A DNA stretch of 64,000 nt from JAWSVE01 sp050789445 (GTDB taxonomy: Bacteria > Pseudomonadota > Gammaproteobacteria > Pseudomonadales > Cellvibrionaceae). The stretch lies in assembly GCA_050789445.1 (NCBI GenBank), contig JAILXR010000001.1, positions 1,922,001-1,986,000 on the forward strand, written 5' to 3'. This document shows, in pieces, positions 43,369 to 53,072 of the stretch. A program made the position numbers and the translations under genes. The notes under the pieces are model-generated. The model did no database searches, was not told where the DNA came from, and worked only from the letters and a program-made list of their open reading frames with translations. Within the stretch, counting starts at the first letter, position 1, and each line of letters opens with the position of its first letter.

Positions 43369-43857
43369 CTATAGATAGCCACCACGAAGATAGATCAATG
43401 GATTGCTATCTTCGTTACTGGTGAACGCTTTTTCTATATTCCCAATAAGAATGGTATGAGTTCCATAAGAAATTTTTTGTGTGACACGGCAAATAAAATT
43501 CGCTAAAGCCCCCTCTAAAAAAGGTGCTCCTACGTCTTCTTTATTCACCCACTTCCCTACAGAAAATCTATCTTCATTTTCCGGTGTGAATGCGCAACGA
43601 TCTGAAACATCTTGTTGATCAACACCCAAAACATTCACGCTAAAAATATCAGTTGATGAGAAAGATTTATAGGTTGTAGAGTCATCATGTAAACACACTA
43701 ATACTGACGGCGGGTCATCGGAAATAGACGTCATTGAAGTGACGGTCATCGCATGACAAGTTCCATCTTTACTTCGTGTTGCGACAACAGTCACTCCACT
43801 GGCCAAGTGACGCATTCCTGCCCGCATCCCTTCTGCTAAATCTTGATGATCAATCAT
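43369..43857 (-). CDS. Flavin reductase family protein
   Basis: A 162-residue protein from the ATG at 43857 (MIDHQDLAEGMRAG); a TTG six codons earlier is less likely. RHLASGVTVVATRSKDGTCHAMTVTSMTSISDDPPSVLVCLHDDS, FSVNVLG and NPLIYLRGGYL are the flavin-reductase-like (FMN-binding split barrel) fold of HpaC/NtaB-type enzymes, which pass reduced flavin to a partner monooxygenase. No such partner is adjacent, so its role is open. Convergent with the RayT gene. Confidence 0.88.
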   Translation of the reverse strand: MIDHQDLAEGMRAGMRHLASGVTVVATRSKDGTCHAMTVTSMTSISDDPPSVLVCLHDDSTTYKSFSSTDIFSVNVLGVDQQDVSDRCAFTPENEDRFSVGKWVNKEDVGAPFLEGALANFICRVTQKISYGTHTILIGNIEKAFTSNEDSNPLIYLRGGYL

Positions 43858-44193
43858 ATTTCGCCCGACATTCAAATAATATATTTATTGTTGCTTTTTC
43901 ATTGCGAAAAAAATTCACAATGTCTAGTTAATTACGTTGACGATTAACATATAAAGTGTCTATTTAATGTTAGACGACATTGTTTAACACTCGATTAATT
44001 CGATAGGCTGGCTAGTTTATCACAGGGATGTCGAGCAATGGGAAGTAACAATGTAGCTACCGAAGAGAGCGAGCAAACTTGACTTGTCAAAATCAGCACT
44101 ATTCTTTTGAATTTGAGCACATACCTTTTTCAATATTATTCATTTTCACAAGACAATCTTAAGACAGTCTATTTAGATTTTATTTTTATTAAG
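43858..44193. other. Intergenic stretch, no gene
   Basis: No convincing frame. It lies upstream of the flavin reductase (leftward) and downstream of purU, which also reads leftward. Some TTGAC-like hexamers occur near 43950 and 44081, but no -10 partner at the right distance was found. Confidence 0.3.
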
Positions 44194-45063
44194 TCAACGA
44201 TTGAACACAACTGTTTTATGTCCATTGATTAGTATTCGATGTTCCGCTTGCCATCTCACAGCTCGCTGTAAAACAACGGCTTCTATATCACGCCCAATTT
44301 CAACTAACTGATCTGCTGTGTTGGCATGCGTAACCCGCTCAACGGCTTGTTCAATAATAGGGCCTTCATCTAAATCAGCAGTGACGTAATGCGCTGTGGC
44401 ACCAATAAGTTTTACGCCTCGAGCATGTGCTTGATGATACGGTTTTGCACCTTTAAAGCCAGGCAAAAAAGAATGATGGATATTTATTGCTTGACCCGAA
44501 ACTTTCGCACAAAAATCATCACTCAATATTTGCATATAGCGAGCAAGTACCAGAAGGTCAGATTGAGTCTCAAGAAAAACATCGTGAATTTTTTTTTCTT
44601 GTTCTTTTTTATCTGATTTCGAAACAGGAAAATAATGATAGGGAAGATTATACCATTCCACTAGTGGACGCATATCTTCGTGATTTGAGACCACGCCTAC
44701 AATATCGATGGGCAATGATCCAAGCTTCCAACTATTTAAAAGTGAATTTAAACAATGCCCCCATTTTGAAACAGCAATAAGTACTTTGGGGCGATAGCTA
44801 GAATCTTTTAATTGCCAAAGCATGTCTGATTTATCGGCAATTTTAGAAAAGCTAGCAGCAACTTGATCAACTGAAAAATCTTTATCTTTGCCACACCATT
44901 CAAATACACATCGCATAAAAAACTGCTTTGTTTCCACATCATTAAACTGCGAAGATTCTTGTATATTGAAGCCGCTATCTCTGAAAAAATTCGCAACATC
45001 AGCCACGATTCCCGGGCGATCAGAGCAACTCAGTTTTAATATTGCTTTATTTAATGTCTTCAT
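44194..45063 (-). CDS. purU: Formyltetrahydrofolate deformylase
   Basis: A 289-residue enzyme that hydrolyses 10-formyl-tetrahydrofolate to formate, feeding PurT and balancing one-carbon pools. An N-terminal ACT-like regulatory domain (KLSCSDRPGIVADVANFFRDSGFNI) precedes the formyltransferase-type catalytic domain, with the signature INIHHSFLPGFKGAKPYHQAHARGVKLIGATAHYVTADLDEGPII. The HHSFLPG histidine and the downstream Asp (DLDEGP) match PurU. Length is normal. Single gene. Confidence 0.95.
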   Translation of the reverse strand: MKTLNKAILKLSCSDRPGIVADVANFFRDSGFNIQESSQFNDVETKQFFMRCVFEWCGKDKDFSVDQVAASFSKIADKSDMLWQLKDSSYRPKVLIAVSKWGHCLNSLLNSWKLGSLPIDIVGVVSNHEDMRPLVEWYNLPYHYFPVSKSDKKEQEKKIHDVFLETQSDLLVLARYMQILSDDFCAKVSGQAINIHHSFLPGFKGAKPYHQAHARGVKLIGATAHYVTADLDEGPIIEQAVERVTHANTADQLVEIGRDIEAVVLQRAVRWQAEHRILINGHKTVVFNR

Positions 45064-45412
45064 ATTATTTTACAACTTCACCCTAAATCTAAATTCCACC
45101 TAACACAGTATTAAAGAAACGCAGCTATAGCCGTTAATACATTAGCATTGTGGGCTAACCTCAACGATTATCGTATCAGCTTCTGACGTCCTACTCTCCA
45201 ATGCAGAAACCAGTAAAAATCACTAAATTAACTCAGGTTTGCAGCCAAAGCCAATAATTAAGATGCAGGACCGAATAAAATGTTTATCATACCGTCTTTA
45301 TTGAATGCCGCTAATGCGTATATGATAAGAAGATTATTTAGCATCGTTCGAAAATAAGCAGTCTAGCCGATAAAACAATAATTGTAATGTAATGAAGTAG
45401 TTAGGGGAAAAT
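45064..45412. other. Intergenic stretch between purU and acyl-CoA ligase
   Basis: No gene is seen. It holds the divergent promoters of purU (leftward) and the acyl-CoA ligase (rightward). A TAGGGGAAA ribosome-binding site sits just before 45413. Confidence 0.35.
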
Positions 45413-47050
45413 ATGCATAGTACGATGATGACCACACCACTTATTCTCACTTCTGTAATGAATTTTGCAGAAAAAGTCTATGGCAACTCGGAGATTGTCT
45501 CTGTGACAGCAGACAACCCCCGCCACAGATACACTTATCGAGATGCATTTAAACGAGTACGCCAGCTTGGTAATGCACTAAAAAAACTTGGCGCTTCTTT
45601 GGGTGACACTATAGGCACCATGGCGTGGAATGATTACCGCCACATAGAACTTTATTATGCGACTGCCGCATCCGGCATGATCTGCCATACCGTGAACCCT
45701 CGATTGTTTGCAGACCAACTTGAATACATTATTAATCACGGTGAAGACAAATGGTTGTTTATTGACGTTGCCTTTGTTTCCTTGCTAGAACCATTGCAAG
45801 AAAAATTACCCAACGTTAAAGGCTTCATTATTTTAACTAATGAAGCCAACATGCCAGAAACAACTCTGCGTAATGCCCAATGCTACGAAACATTATTAGC
45901 CGCTGAAAATGATTCCATTGAGTGGCCAGAATTTGATGAAGATCACCCGGCATCAATGTGCTATACATCGGGCACTACGGGCGATCCTAAAGGTGTTGTT
46001 TACAGCCATCGCTCCACTGTACTTCATGCATACGGCTCGGCTTTGCCTGATACATTTGGTGTTTCTGTTAAAGATGTCATCTTACCGATAGTCCCCATGT
46101 TTCATGTTAATGGGTGGGGCTTATGTTATGTCGCCCCAATGGTCGGCAGCAAAATTGTTATGCCAGGGCCGAAGATGGGTGACGGTGAAACCGTCTGCGC
46201 ATTAATTAATGAAGAGAAAGTCACACTATCTGCCGGTGTTCCGACAGTTTGGCTTGCCATGATTAATTACATGGAAGAGTCTGGAAAAACTGTTGATAGC
46301 CTGGAGCGTATTACCGTCGGTGGTGCCGCTTGTCCTTTATCCATCATGAATATTTTAAAAGATAAATATAATGTAGAAGTCCGGCACGCTTGGGGGATGA
46401 CAGAAACTAGCCCACTGGGAACCTACAACACGTTAAAACCAGGAATGCAAAATCTCAGCAAAGAAGAACTGGATTTAATTAAAGTCAAACAAGGTCGACC
46501 TATTTACGGAATCGAAATTAAAATCGTCGATGAAAACAATAAAGAATTACCATGGGATGGAAAGTCTTCAGGCGCTGTAAAAGTGAGAGGGCCTTGGGTC
46601 ACTCAAAGTTATTATAAGAGTGACAAAGTTGCCGTTGATGATGACGGTTGGTTTGAGACCGGCGATGTTGCCTGTATCGATGAAGAAGGCTACATGCTGA
46701 TTACCGACAGAACAAAAGATGTGATTAAATCGGGAGGAGAATGGATTTCATCGATTGAGCTTGAGAATCTTGCAGTAGACCATCCAAAAGTTGTTGAAGC
46801 TGCTGTGATCGGGGCCTACCATCCCAAATGGACAGAACGCCCGCTTCTTCTAGCAATCGTAAAACCCGGTGAGTCTTTAACCAAAGATGAACTGCTTAAA
46901 TGGTACGATGGCAAAGTGGCCAAATGGTGCATTCCTTCCGACTGTGAATTCGTTGATGAGCTACCACACACAGCAACTGGAAAGCTCAGTAAAAAAGATT
47001 TGCGAGACAAATATAAAGATTACAAATGGTCGGCAGAGATTACTAAATAG
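45413..47050 (+). CDS. Fatty acyl-CoA synthetase (medium/long-chain, AlkK-like)
   Basis: A 545-residue AMP-forming ligase activating a fatty acid to acyl-CoA. The AMP-binding P-loop is CYTSGTTGDPKGVVYSHRS, followed by HAWGMTETSPLGTYN (adenylate site), GWFETGDVACIDEEGYMLITDR and the KSGGEWISS hinge. Lys in ATGKLSKKDLR near the C-terminus is the catalytic lysine. It aligns with AlkK-type medium-chain ligases by its MFHVNGWGLCY block. AGGGG precedes the ATG. The next gene, DUF4920, follows after 37 bases and may be co-transcribed. With TesB and the MaoC-like protein it suggests active fatty-acid metabolism. Confidence 0.93.
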   Translation: MHSTMMTTPLILTSVMNFAEKVYGNSEIVSVTADNPRHRYTYRDAFKRVRQLGNALKKLGASLGDTIGTMAWNDYRHIELYYATAASGMICHTVNPRLFADQLEYIINHGEDKWLFIDVAFVSLLEPLQEKLPNVKGFIILTNEANMPETTLRNAQCYETLLAAENDSIEWPEFDEDHPASMCYTSGTTGDPKGVVYSHRSTVLHAYGSALPDTFGVSVKDVILPIVPMFHVNGWGLCYVAPMVGSKIVMPGPKMGDGETVCALINEEKVTLSAGVPTVWLAMINYMEESGKTVDSLERITVGGAACPLSIMNILKDKYNVEVRHAWGMTETSPLGTYNTLKPGMQNLSKEELDLIKVKQGRPIYGIEIKIVDENNKELPWDGKSSGAVKVRGPWVTQSYYKSDKVAVDDDGWFETGDVACIDEEGYMLITDRTKDVIKSGGEWISSIELENLAVDHPKVVEAAVIGAYHPKWTERPLLLAIVKPGESLTKDELLKWYDGKVAKWCIPSDCEFVDELPHTATGKLSKKDLRDKYKDYKWSAEITK

Positions 47051-47087
47051 CAAAAAAAATTACTTTATAAGCCGCGAGGAAAAATAA

Positions 47088-47561
47088 ATGAAAAATAAAA
47101 TACTGGCATTATCTTCTGCGATATTTTTTTTCCTCGCGCTATCACCTGCAGTTTTTTCTAACGATTATTTTGGCGAACCTATCACATTAGAAAGTACTAA
47201 GATGATTAAGCTTGAGGAGGCCATTGATGTATTTGAAAAGCAAAGCGGTGAAAACACAAAACAAAAAAGTGTATTAATTACTGCCAAAGTGAATAGCATT
47301 TGTGAAGCAAAAGGATGCTGGATGGGGCTGAAAATCGAAAGCGGTGATGTGCGTGTTACGTTTAAGAATTATGGTTTCTTTGTTCCTCCCACTTTGGTAG
47401 GACAAAACGTCGACATACAAGGAACAATCACAAAGGTAACGCTGAGCCTTAAAGATACAAAACATTACGTCAAAGATTCTGGCGGTGATCCCGACACAAT
47501 CACGGAACCTCAAGTTGAATATCAAATCATAGCGACAGGTGTTCGGATTCACCAAGATTAA
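47088..47561 (+). CDS. DUF4920-domain exported protein
   Basis: A 157-residue protein with a signal peptide (ILALSSAIFFFLALSPAVFS, cleavage expected near residue 24). The core has VNSICEAKGCWMGLKIESGDVRVTFKNYGFFVPP, the CxxKGCWM pattern of DUF4920 proteins, whose two cysteines may bind metal or form a disulfide. Its role is unknown. GAGG precedes the start and it probably shares the acyl-CoA ligase transcript. Confidence 0.85.
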   Translation: MKNKILALSSAIFFFLALSPAVFSNDYFGEPITLESTKMIKLEEAIDVFEKQSGENTKQKSVLITAKVNSICEAKGCWMGLKIESGDVRVTFKNYGFFVPPTLVGQNVDIQGTITKVTLSLKDTKHYVKDSGGDPDTITEPQVEYQIIATGVRIHQD

Positions 47562-47577
47562 TCTGAATAATCAAAAA

Positions 47578-48219
47578 CTAAAAACAGCTGCCGTTATATT
47601 TTTCTACGAAAATGACTCGCTGTGTTGAAATGTCTCCATCAAAATCAACGTAGACAATTTTTTCTCCCCGACGATCGCAACCGTTTGACCATCTCACAAC
47701 AGCCAAGTATCCAGAAGGCGCTAACTCATAAGATAGTGCCGTATAATCGTTAGCCCAAAGCCATAAATGTAATTCTGCTTCTGTATCAATATCCTCAAAA
47801 AAATCTAATAGCTCGCTCTTTGAGTCAATCAGTGCTGTGCCATTTCCTATGACTGTAACACCATAAATGGGGCAATAATCTGGCTGGCAAAAAGCAATAA
47901 AACCATTCCTAGAGACTGTTGCATCTAAATCCGCTACTTGTTGATTCGATAGGCCAGCAAAAGCATCATCGTCGTAAACGTAAAGAATCTCTTCTGGCTC
48001 AACTATGAAATTACCGTCTCTAACCTCACCCTTTCGCACTTCCCAATAATCAAAGTCATCACTAAGATTGAAATCAGCTAGTTCGTATTCATCAAGATTA
48101 TAAAAAGATTCATTTAATACAACGATTAATTCAGAATCAGAATCCTCACTCAAACAAGCGGTTAAACCACAAAGAATCATTAAGATCCCGACAATTTTCA
48201 TTTTTGACATAATATTCAT
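47578..48219 (-). CDS. Lipoprotein of unknown function
   Basis: A 213-residue protein with a lipoprotein signal (VGILMILCGLTAC, lipobox LTAC, Cys22), so it should be anchored in a membrane. The mature part is acidic and rich in Asp/Tyr/Glu with several cysteines (CQPDYCPIYG and CDRRG). Convergent with the DUF4920 gene. Family not recognised. Confidence 0.75.
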   Translation of the reverse strand: MNIMSKMKIVGILMILCGLTACLSEDSDSELIVVLNESFYNLDEYELADFNLSDDFDYWEVRKGEVRDGNFIVEPEEILYVYDDDAFAGLSNQQVADLDATVSRNGFIAFCQPDYCPIYGVTVIGNGTALIDSKSELLDFFEDIDTEAELHLWLWANDYTALSYELAPSGYLAVVRWSNGCDRRGEKIVYVDFDGDISTQRVIFVEKYNGSCF

Positions 48220-48293
48220 AACTGTGCCCGAGGGATTGACTAAGTCAGGAAATTTAAATTAAAGCTATTGTTTATATAATAGCTTTACAGATC

Positions 48294-48317
48294 AAAAAAA
48301 CCGCGATGAGTATCGCG
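48294..48317 (-). terminator. Rho-independent terminator (leftward)
   Basis: The hairpin CGCGAT-GAGT-ATCGCG (48302-48317) is followed, reading leftward, by seven T residues (48294-48300). It is a second stop for transcripts from ilvC. Confidence 0.75.
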
Positions 48318-48391
48318 TTCCAAGAAAATTTATTGGCTCAGCGGATAAAAAATGTAAAGTAAGGGCTAAACCAAAAACCACAGGACATAAA

Positions 48392-48419
48392 AAAAGCGCC
48401 ACTAGATAATGGCGCTTTT
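48392..48419. terminator. Bidirectional terminator after ilvC
   Basis: AAAAGCGCCA and TGGCGCTTTT pair perfectly around an 8-nt loop and have A- and T-runs on both sides. It lies 40 bases past the ilvC stop. Confidence 0.85.
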
Positions 48420-48458
48420 GATTTTCAGCCTGAATGACAGGCCGAAATTAACAATAAC

Positions 48459-49484
48459 TTAGCTATTGTTTTCTGTCTTATCAATGATCTTATTATCTTT
48501 AATCCAAGGCATCATCGAGCGTAATTTCGCACCTACTTCTTCGATTTGATGCTCACCAGAAATACGACGTTTTGATTTCAAGAATGGCGCGCCAACTCGA
48601 CTGTCTAACATAAAGTCACGAGCGAACTTACCTTCTTGAATATCCTTAAGCACTAATTTCATTTCTTTCTTAGTTTCATCAGTAACAATACGCGAACCCG
48701 TTACGTAATCACCATATTCTGCTGTATTAGAAATTGAATAACGCATATCGGCGATACCACCTTGATACATTAGATCAACAATCAATTTCAATTCATGCAG
48801 ACATTCAAAGTATGCCATCTCTGGCGCATAGCCCGCTTCAACCAAGGTTTCAAAACCGGCTTGTACTAACGCAGAAGCACCACCACAAAGAACTGCTTGC
48901 TCACCGAACAAATCAGTTTCTGTTTCTTCACGGAAATTAGTTTCGATAATACCTGAGCGACCACCGCCATTTCCTGACGCATAAGACAGAGCAACATTTT
49001 TGGCTTGTCCTGTTGCATCTTGATAAATTGCGATTAAGGTTGGAACTCCACCACCTTCTAAATAAGTGGATCGAACCGTATGACCAGGACCTTTTGGCGC
49101 AATCATAATCACGTCTACATCTTTAGGTGGCTCAATTAACTGAAAATGAACGTTAAAGCCATGAGCAAATGCTAACGCTGCACCTGATTTTATATTTGGC
49201 GCAATTTGCGTGTTGTAAATTTCCGCTTGATGCTCATCAGGAGCAAGAATCATAATCACATCAGCATCTGTTGTAGCACCTTCGATAGTATCAACGCCTA
49301 ATCCAGCCTTTTCAACTTTAGCCCAGTTAGCGGAGCCTTTTCGCAAACCAACGACAACGTTAGCTACGCCTGAGTCTTTTAAGTTTTGCGCATGCGCATG
49401 GCCTTGTGAGCCATAGCCAATAATCGCTACTTTTTTCTTTTGGATAATGGAAAGGTCGCAGTCTTTGTCGTAATAAATTTGCAT
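48459..49484 (-). CDS. ilvC: Ketol-acid reductoisomerase (class I)
   Basis: A 341-residue enzyme of valine/isoleucine synthesis, converting acetohydroxy acids with NADPH to dihydroxy acids. The Rossmann motif GYGSQGHAHAQNLKDSG is near the N-terminus. MIAPKGPGHTVRSTYLEGGGVP and the knotted C-terminal domain with DLFGEQAVLCGG (metal-binding Asp/Glu) and DYVTGSRIV follow. About 340 residues is the class I length. It is last in the leftward ilvB-ilvN-ilvC cluster and ends at a double terminator. The 100-bp gap to ilvN may hold its own promoter. Confidence 0.97.
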   Translation of the reverse strand: MQIYYDKDCDLSIIQKKKVAIIGYGSQGHAHAQNLKDSGVANVVVGLRKGSANWAKVEKAGLGVDTIEGATTDADVIMILAPDEHQAEIYNTQIAPNIKSGAALAFAHGFNVHFQLIEPPKDVDVIMIAPKGPGHTVRSTYLEGGGVPTLIAIYQDATGQAKNVALSYASGNGGGRSGIIETNFREETETDLFGEQAVLCGGASALVQAGFETLVEAGYAPEMAYFECLHELKLIVDLMYQGGIADMRYSISNTAEYGDYVTGSRIVTDETKKEMKLVLKDIQEGKFARDFMLDSRVGAPFLKSKRRISGEHQIEEVGAKLRSMMPWIKDNKIIDKTENNS

Positions 49485-49584
49485 TGTTTTTGTCCTACTG
49501 GTTCAAATAATAAAATTAATGTAATGATAAAAATACTGTAATGGTAAAAATATATCTTAAAAAATATTTAGGTCGCAAAGCATT

Positions 49585-50076
49585 TTATAAGCTAAGGATT
49601 TTTTCTCCACGAGCAATACCAGAGACGCCTGTGCGCGCTACTTCTAAAATAGCCGCCTCGCCCACTGACTGTAAAAACGCATCAAGTTTATCGCTAGCTC
49701 CGGTTACTTGTATGACATAAACCGTACTGGTTACATCAACAATTTGACCTCGGAAAATATCAACGCACCTTTTTATTTCAGCACGCTGCGATCCTGCCGC
49801 CTTGACCTTAACGAGCATCAATTCACGTTCAATGTGTGCGCCTTCCGTTAAATCAACAAGTTTCACGACATCAATTAAACGATTAAGATGCTTTGTAATC
49901 TGCTCAATCACATGATCATCACCAATCGTTGTTAATGTGAGTCGAGATAAGCTTTCATCTTCTGTTGCCGCAACAGTCAATGATTCAATGTTGTATCCGC
50001 GCTGAGAAAACAAACCAACAACACGTGACAAAGCACCCGGCTCATTTTCCATTAATACAGAAATAATACGTCTCAT
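49585..50076 (-). CDS. ilvN: Acetolactate synthase small (regulatory) subunit
   Basis: A 163-residue regulatory subunit. The ACT domain MRRIISVLMENEPGALSRVVGLFSQRGYNIESLTVAATED at the N-terminus binds valine, and the C-terminal half (about 75 to 163) is the usual IlvN/IlvH domain. Its ATG shares one base with the ilvB stop (TAATG), so translation is coupled. The family is also called ilvH in enterobacteria. Confidence 0.95.
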   Translation of the reverse strand: MRRIISVLMENEPGALSRVVGLFSQRGYNIESLTVAATEDESLSRLTLTTIGDDHVIEQITKHLNRLIDVVKLVDLTEGAHIERELMLVKVKAAGSQRAEIKRCVDIFRGQIVDVTSTVYVIQVTGASDKLDAFLQSVGEAAILEVARTGVSGIARGEKILSL

Positions 50077-51809
50077 TATGTGCGCTCCTTTTTACTGAGC
50101 CACATGTCACGCATTGAGCCATTCGGTGCAATTAGCATGGGATAAACATGTTCGCTTCTATCAACTTCGATATCCATAAATACAACACGATCTTTCATGT
50201 CAAAGCATTCTTTCAACTTGGCTTTTAGTTCTTCGCGTTTAGTGACACGCATACCAACATGCCCATATGATTCAGCCAGTTTCACAAAATCAGGTAACGA
50301 ATCTTCATACAAACTTTCTGAATATCTACTTTTATACTGCATATCTTGCCACTGACGAACCATGCCAAGCGCTTGGTTATTTAAGCAAATAATTTTTATC
50401 GGGAGATTGTACTGTGTAAGAGTTGATAACTCTTGTATACACATTTGGATACTACCCTCGCCTGTAATACACACTACTGCTGCATCTCGATCAGCAAACT
50501 GCGCGCCCATAGCAGCTGGCAAGCCAAAACCCATGGTGCCAAGGCCACCGGAGTTAATCCAACGACGCGGCTTATCAAAAATATAATACTGCGCAGCAAA
50601 CATTTGGTGCTGTCCAACATCTGAAGTTACGTAGGCATCACCTTTTGTCACTTCGTAAACCGCTTGGATCACTTCTTGTGGTTTAATTTCACCCGTTGAT
50701 TCAAAACGATTTGCTGTATAAATGCCGTGCTTCGTCCGCCACTCTTCAATTTGCGACCACCACTCTTTTAATGCGGTAGTATCTGGCTTTTCGTTTGACG
50801 CTTCGATCACATCAATCATTTCTTTTAAAACATTATCAACAGCACCAACTATCGGGACATCTGCCGTGACTGTTTTTGAAATCGACGCGGGATCTATATC
50901 GATATGAATAATTTTTGCACTAGGGCAAAACTTACTAGGGGTATTTGTCACTCGGTCATCAAAACGAGCACCAACCGCTAAAATCACATCACTGTGATGC
51001 ATTGCAGTATTCGCTTCAAAAGTTCCATGCATACCTAACATGCCAAGGAATTGTTTATCCGTTCCAGGAAAACAACCTAATCCCATCAAAGTATTCGTGA
51101 CAGGAAAATTCAACCCTTTAGCCAACTTTGTTAGTAGCGCGCTGCCCTCTCCCTGAATAACACCACCACCCGCATAAATCATTGGACGCTTAGCATTCAA
51201 TAATAATTGCGCTGCCTTTTTTATTTGACCGCTATGGCCTTTACCCGCTGGCGTGTAAGAACGTATTTTGATCTTGTTTGGATATTCAAACTCAAATTTG
51301 TTGGCTGGGTCTGTAATATCTTTTGGAACATCAACAACGACCGGCCCTGGTCGTCCAGTACCTGCAATGTAATAAGCCTTTTTAATAACCTCAGGAATAT
51401 CGCGCGCATCAGTGATCAAAAAGCTGTGTTTGACGATAGGACGAGAAACACCAACCATGTCTGTCTCTTGAAATGCATCTTCACCAATTTTGTCCGAAGC
51501 GACCTGACCAGAAATGACAACCATAGGGATTGAATCCATGTAGGCTGTAGCAATACCTGTAATGGCATTAGTAGCACCTGGACCTGATGTGACCAATACT
51601 GTTCCAACTTTTCCGGTTGCTCGTGTGTAGCCGTCAGCCGCATGAGTCGCAGCCTGTTCGTGACGAACCAAGATATGCCTGACAGCTTCTTGACGATATA
51701 AAGCATCGTAAATGTGTAAAGCCGCCCCGCCAGGATATCCGAAGACGATATCTACGCCCTCTTCCTGTAATGAACGAATGAGCATATCGCCACCCGATAA
51801 CAATTCCAC
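50076..51809 (-). CDS. ilvB: Acetolactate synthase large (catalytic) subunit
   Basis: A 577-residue thiamine-diphosphate enzyme making acetolactate and acetohydroxybutyrate. I start it at the GTG at 51809, which follows AGAGG at seven bases; starting at the TTG at 51833 would cross a strong hairpin. FGYPGGAALHIYDAL (catalytic Glu region RHEQAATHAADGYTRATGKVG), the middle FAD domain with LGCFPGTDKQFLGMLGMHG, and the diphosphate-binding GEGSIQM...CLNNQALG motif are all present. It is first in ilvB-ilvN-ilvC. Confidence 0.96.
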   Translation of the reverse strand: MELLSGGDMLIRSLQEEGVDIVFGYPGGAALHIYDALYRQEAVRHILVRHEQAATHAADGYTRATGKVGTVLVTSGPGATNAITGIATAYMDSIPMVVISGQVASDKIGEDAFQETDMVGVSRPIVKHSFLITDARDIPEVIKKAYYIAGTGRPGPVVVDVPKDITDPANKFEFEYPNKIKIRSYTPAGKGHSGQIKKAAQLLLNAKRPMIYAGGGVIQGEGSALLTKLAKGLNFPVTNTLMGLGCFPGTDKQFLGMLGMHGTFEANTAMHHSDVILAVGARFDDRVTNTPSKFCPSAKIIHIDIDPASISKTVTADVPIVGAVDNVLKEMIDVIEASNEKPDTTALKEWWSQIEEWRTKHGIYTANRFESTGEIKPQEVIQAVYEVTKGDAYVTSDVGQHQMFAAQYYIFDKPRRWINSGGLGTMGFGLPAAMGAQFADRDAAVVCITGEGSIQMCIQELSTLTQYNLPIKIICLNNQALGMVRQWQDMQYKSRYSESLYEDSLPDFVKLAESYGHVGMRVTKREELKAKLKECFDMKDRVVFMDIEVDRSEHVYPMLIAPNGSMRDMWLSKKERT

Positions 51810-51832
51810 GCTTGTACCTCTTTGTAACAACA

Positions 51833-51855
51833 ATGGGCTGCAGAATGCAGCCCAT
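51833..51855. promoter_or_regulatory. Stable hairpin just upstream of the ilvB ribosome-binding site
   Basis: ATGGGCTGC and GCAGCCCAT form a perfect 9-bp stem with a 5-nt loop. It ends about 24 bases before the GTG start of ilvB and lacks a clear T-run, so it may regulate leader translation or be part of an attenuator. Confidence 0.55.
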
Positions 51856-52308
51856 GAAATTCTTTAGTTTGAATAAATTTTAGACAACACAGTATCAAAA
51901 GATAATGTGACACTAGCTATATCTATCTGCCTTAATTTCCACTTACTCAGTGAATTAGGGAAGCTGGCCACGGAAGAACACAGTTCATTGGATCATCAAA
52001 GGTGATCTATACTCTCACAGGTATTTAAAACATATCCTGTTTAATAGCTGAGCCAGTAGACAGCGCCGGTATCAATGGTGTTAACACCTTTTGGCTGAAG
52101 ATTGATAAGACTTGCCATCCGTCTAGTGAACCCAGCATTTTGGCAATTTTGTGTGCAATGTCAAGGATTTGCCCTGCTAGACTCAATGAATTATAAAAAA
52201 TTGCTCGTTTGAGCTGCCGTAAACTCAATTTTATGTTTATAGTTGGATGCATAGGTATCAATACATTCTCTTCTCTACATTTTGTACTAGGCTAACAAGG
52301 TCACCAAT
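51856..52308. other. Upstream region of ilvB and the DUF4124 gene
   Basis: It separates the divergent ilvB and DUF4124 genes. A 78-codon minus-strand frame (52025-52261) is open but has no ribosome-binding site or family resemblance, so I do not call it. No leader peptide with a run of Ile/Val/Leu codons could be found. Confidence 0.35.
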
Positions 52309-52755
52309 ATGAATTATTCAAAACTGCTTATCTCTGCAATTACTTTAAGCTGTATTGCTAGCACACCCGCTATAGCCGCGAAAAACTATTACAAATGGAC
52401 AGATGCTAATGGCGTTACCCATTATTCTGCTCAACGTCCTAACGGTACAGAGGCAGAAACGGTTGTCATCAAAGGTGGAAGAACGACCACAAGTAGCTCA
52501 CAAGGCAATCAACCTGCACCCAAACCGACTGGAAACACTGACGCCACAGAGCCCACCACTGTCGCAGAAAAAGAGAAAACTCAGGACCTGAAAGACCCTA
52601 CTCGCTGTAAAGCAGCAAAAGAAAATGTAGAAACTATAAAAAATCACGCAAGAATTCGCGTTAAAGACGATAATGGAGAATATCGATATTTAGATGAACA
52701 AGAAAAAACAAAAAGACTGAATAACGCTCAACAAGCGATCAAAGAATCCTGTTAG
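52309..52755 (+). CDS. DUF4124-domain periplasmic protein
   Basis: A 148-residue protein with a signal peptide (LLISAITLSCIASTPAIAA, cleavage after about residue 23) and then KNYYKWTDANGVTHYSAQRP, the DUF4124 motif (YKW.D..G..HYS). The rest is a low-complexity Thr/Pro/Asn linker (about 60 to 95) and a charged C-terminus with two cysteines. Domain role unknown. Confidence 0.85.
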   Translation: MNYSKLLISAITLSCIASTPAIAAKNYYKWTDANGVTHYSAQRPNGTEAETVVIKGGRTTTSSSQGNQPAPKPTGNTDATEPTTVAEKEKTQDLKDPTRCKAAKENVETIKNHARIRVKDDNGEYRYLDEQEKTKRLNNAQQAIKESC

Positions 52756-53004
52756 GCGCGCCCAAGAATTTATTTTTAATCCGGAATTAAATTAGGGCTA
52801 ATTACCACTCTTCTCTTAAATTGATTTGTAGCGCTGAACGAGTAATAACAGGCCCCAGAAGCTCAAAAAAACACTGTAGAACCGGTTCCATAGACAACAA
52901 TACCTGGGAACAATGGTCCGGTAATTAATTTGATGCGACCAAACCAATGTGTATCGCCAACACTCTTCAAACTCGACAGTTCTAGAGATGCACTCGCTAA
53001 TACA
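52756..53004. other. Intergenic stretch, no gene
   Basis: No real frame between the DUF4124 stop and the clpB terminator; short open frames on the minus strand overlap the terminator and carry no ribosome-binding site. Confidence 0.35.
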
Positions 53005-53038
53005 AAAACACGCTTTGTGTGAATGCAAAGCGTGTTTT
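53005..53038. terminator. Strong terminator of clpB
   Basis: AAAACACGCTTTG and CAAAGCGTGTTTT form a perfect 13-bp stem with an 8-nt loop and A/T ends, so it works in both directions. It lies 35 bases past the clpB stop. Confidence 0.85.
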
Positions 53039-53072
53039 CAATAGCCAAAAATGAAATTAGCAATAACACTTT

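Noticed and set aside
52025..52261. 78-codon minus-strand frame upstream of ilvB
   Set aside because: No ribosome-binding site and no family resemblance; it is more likely part of the ilvB upstream region.
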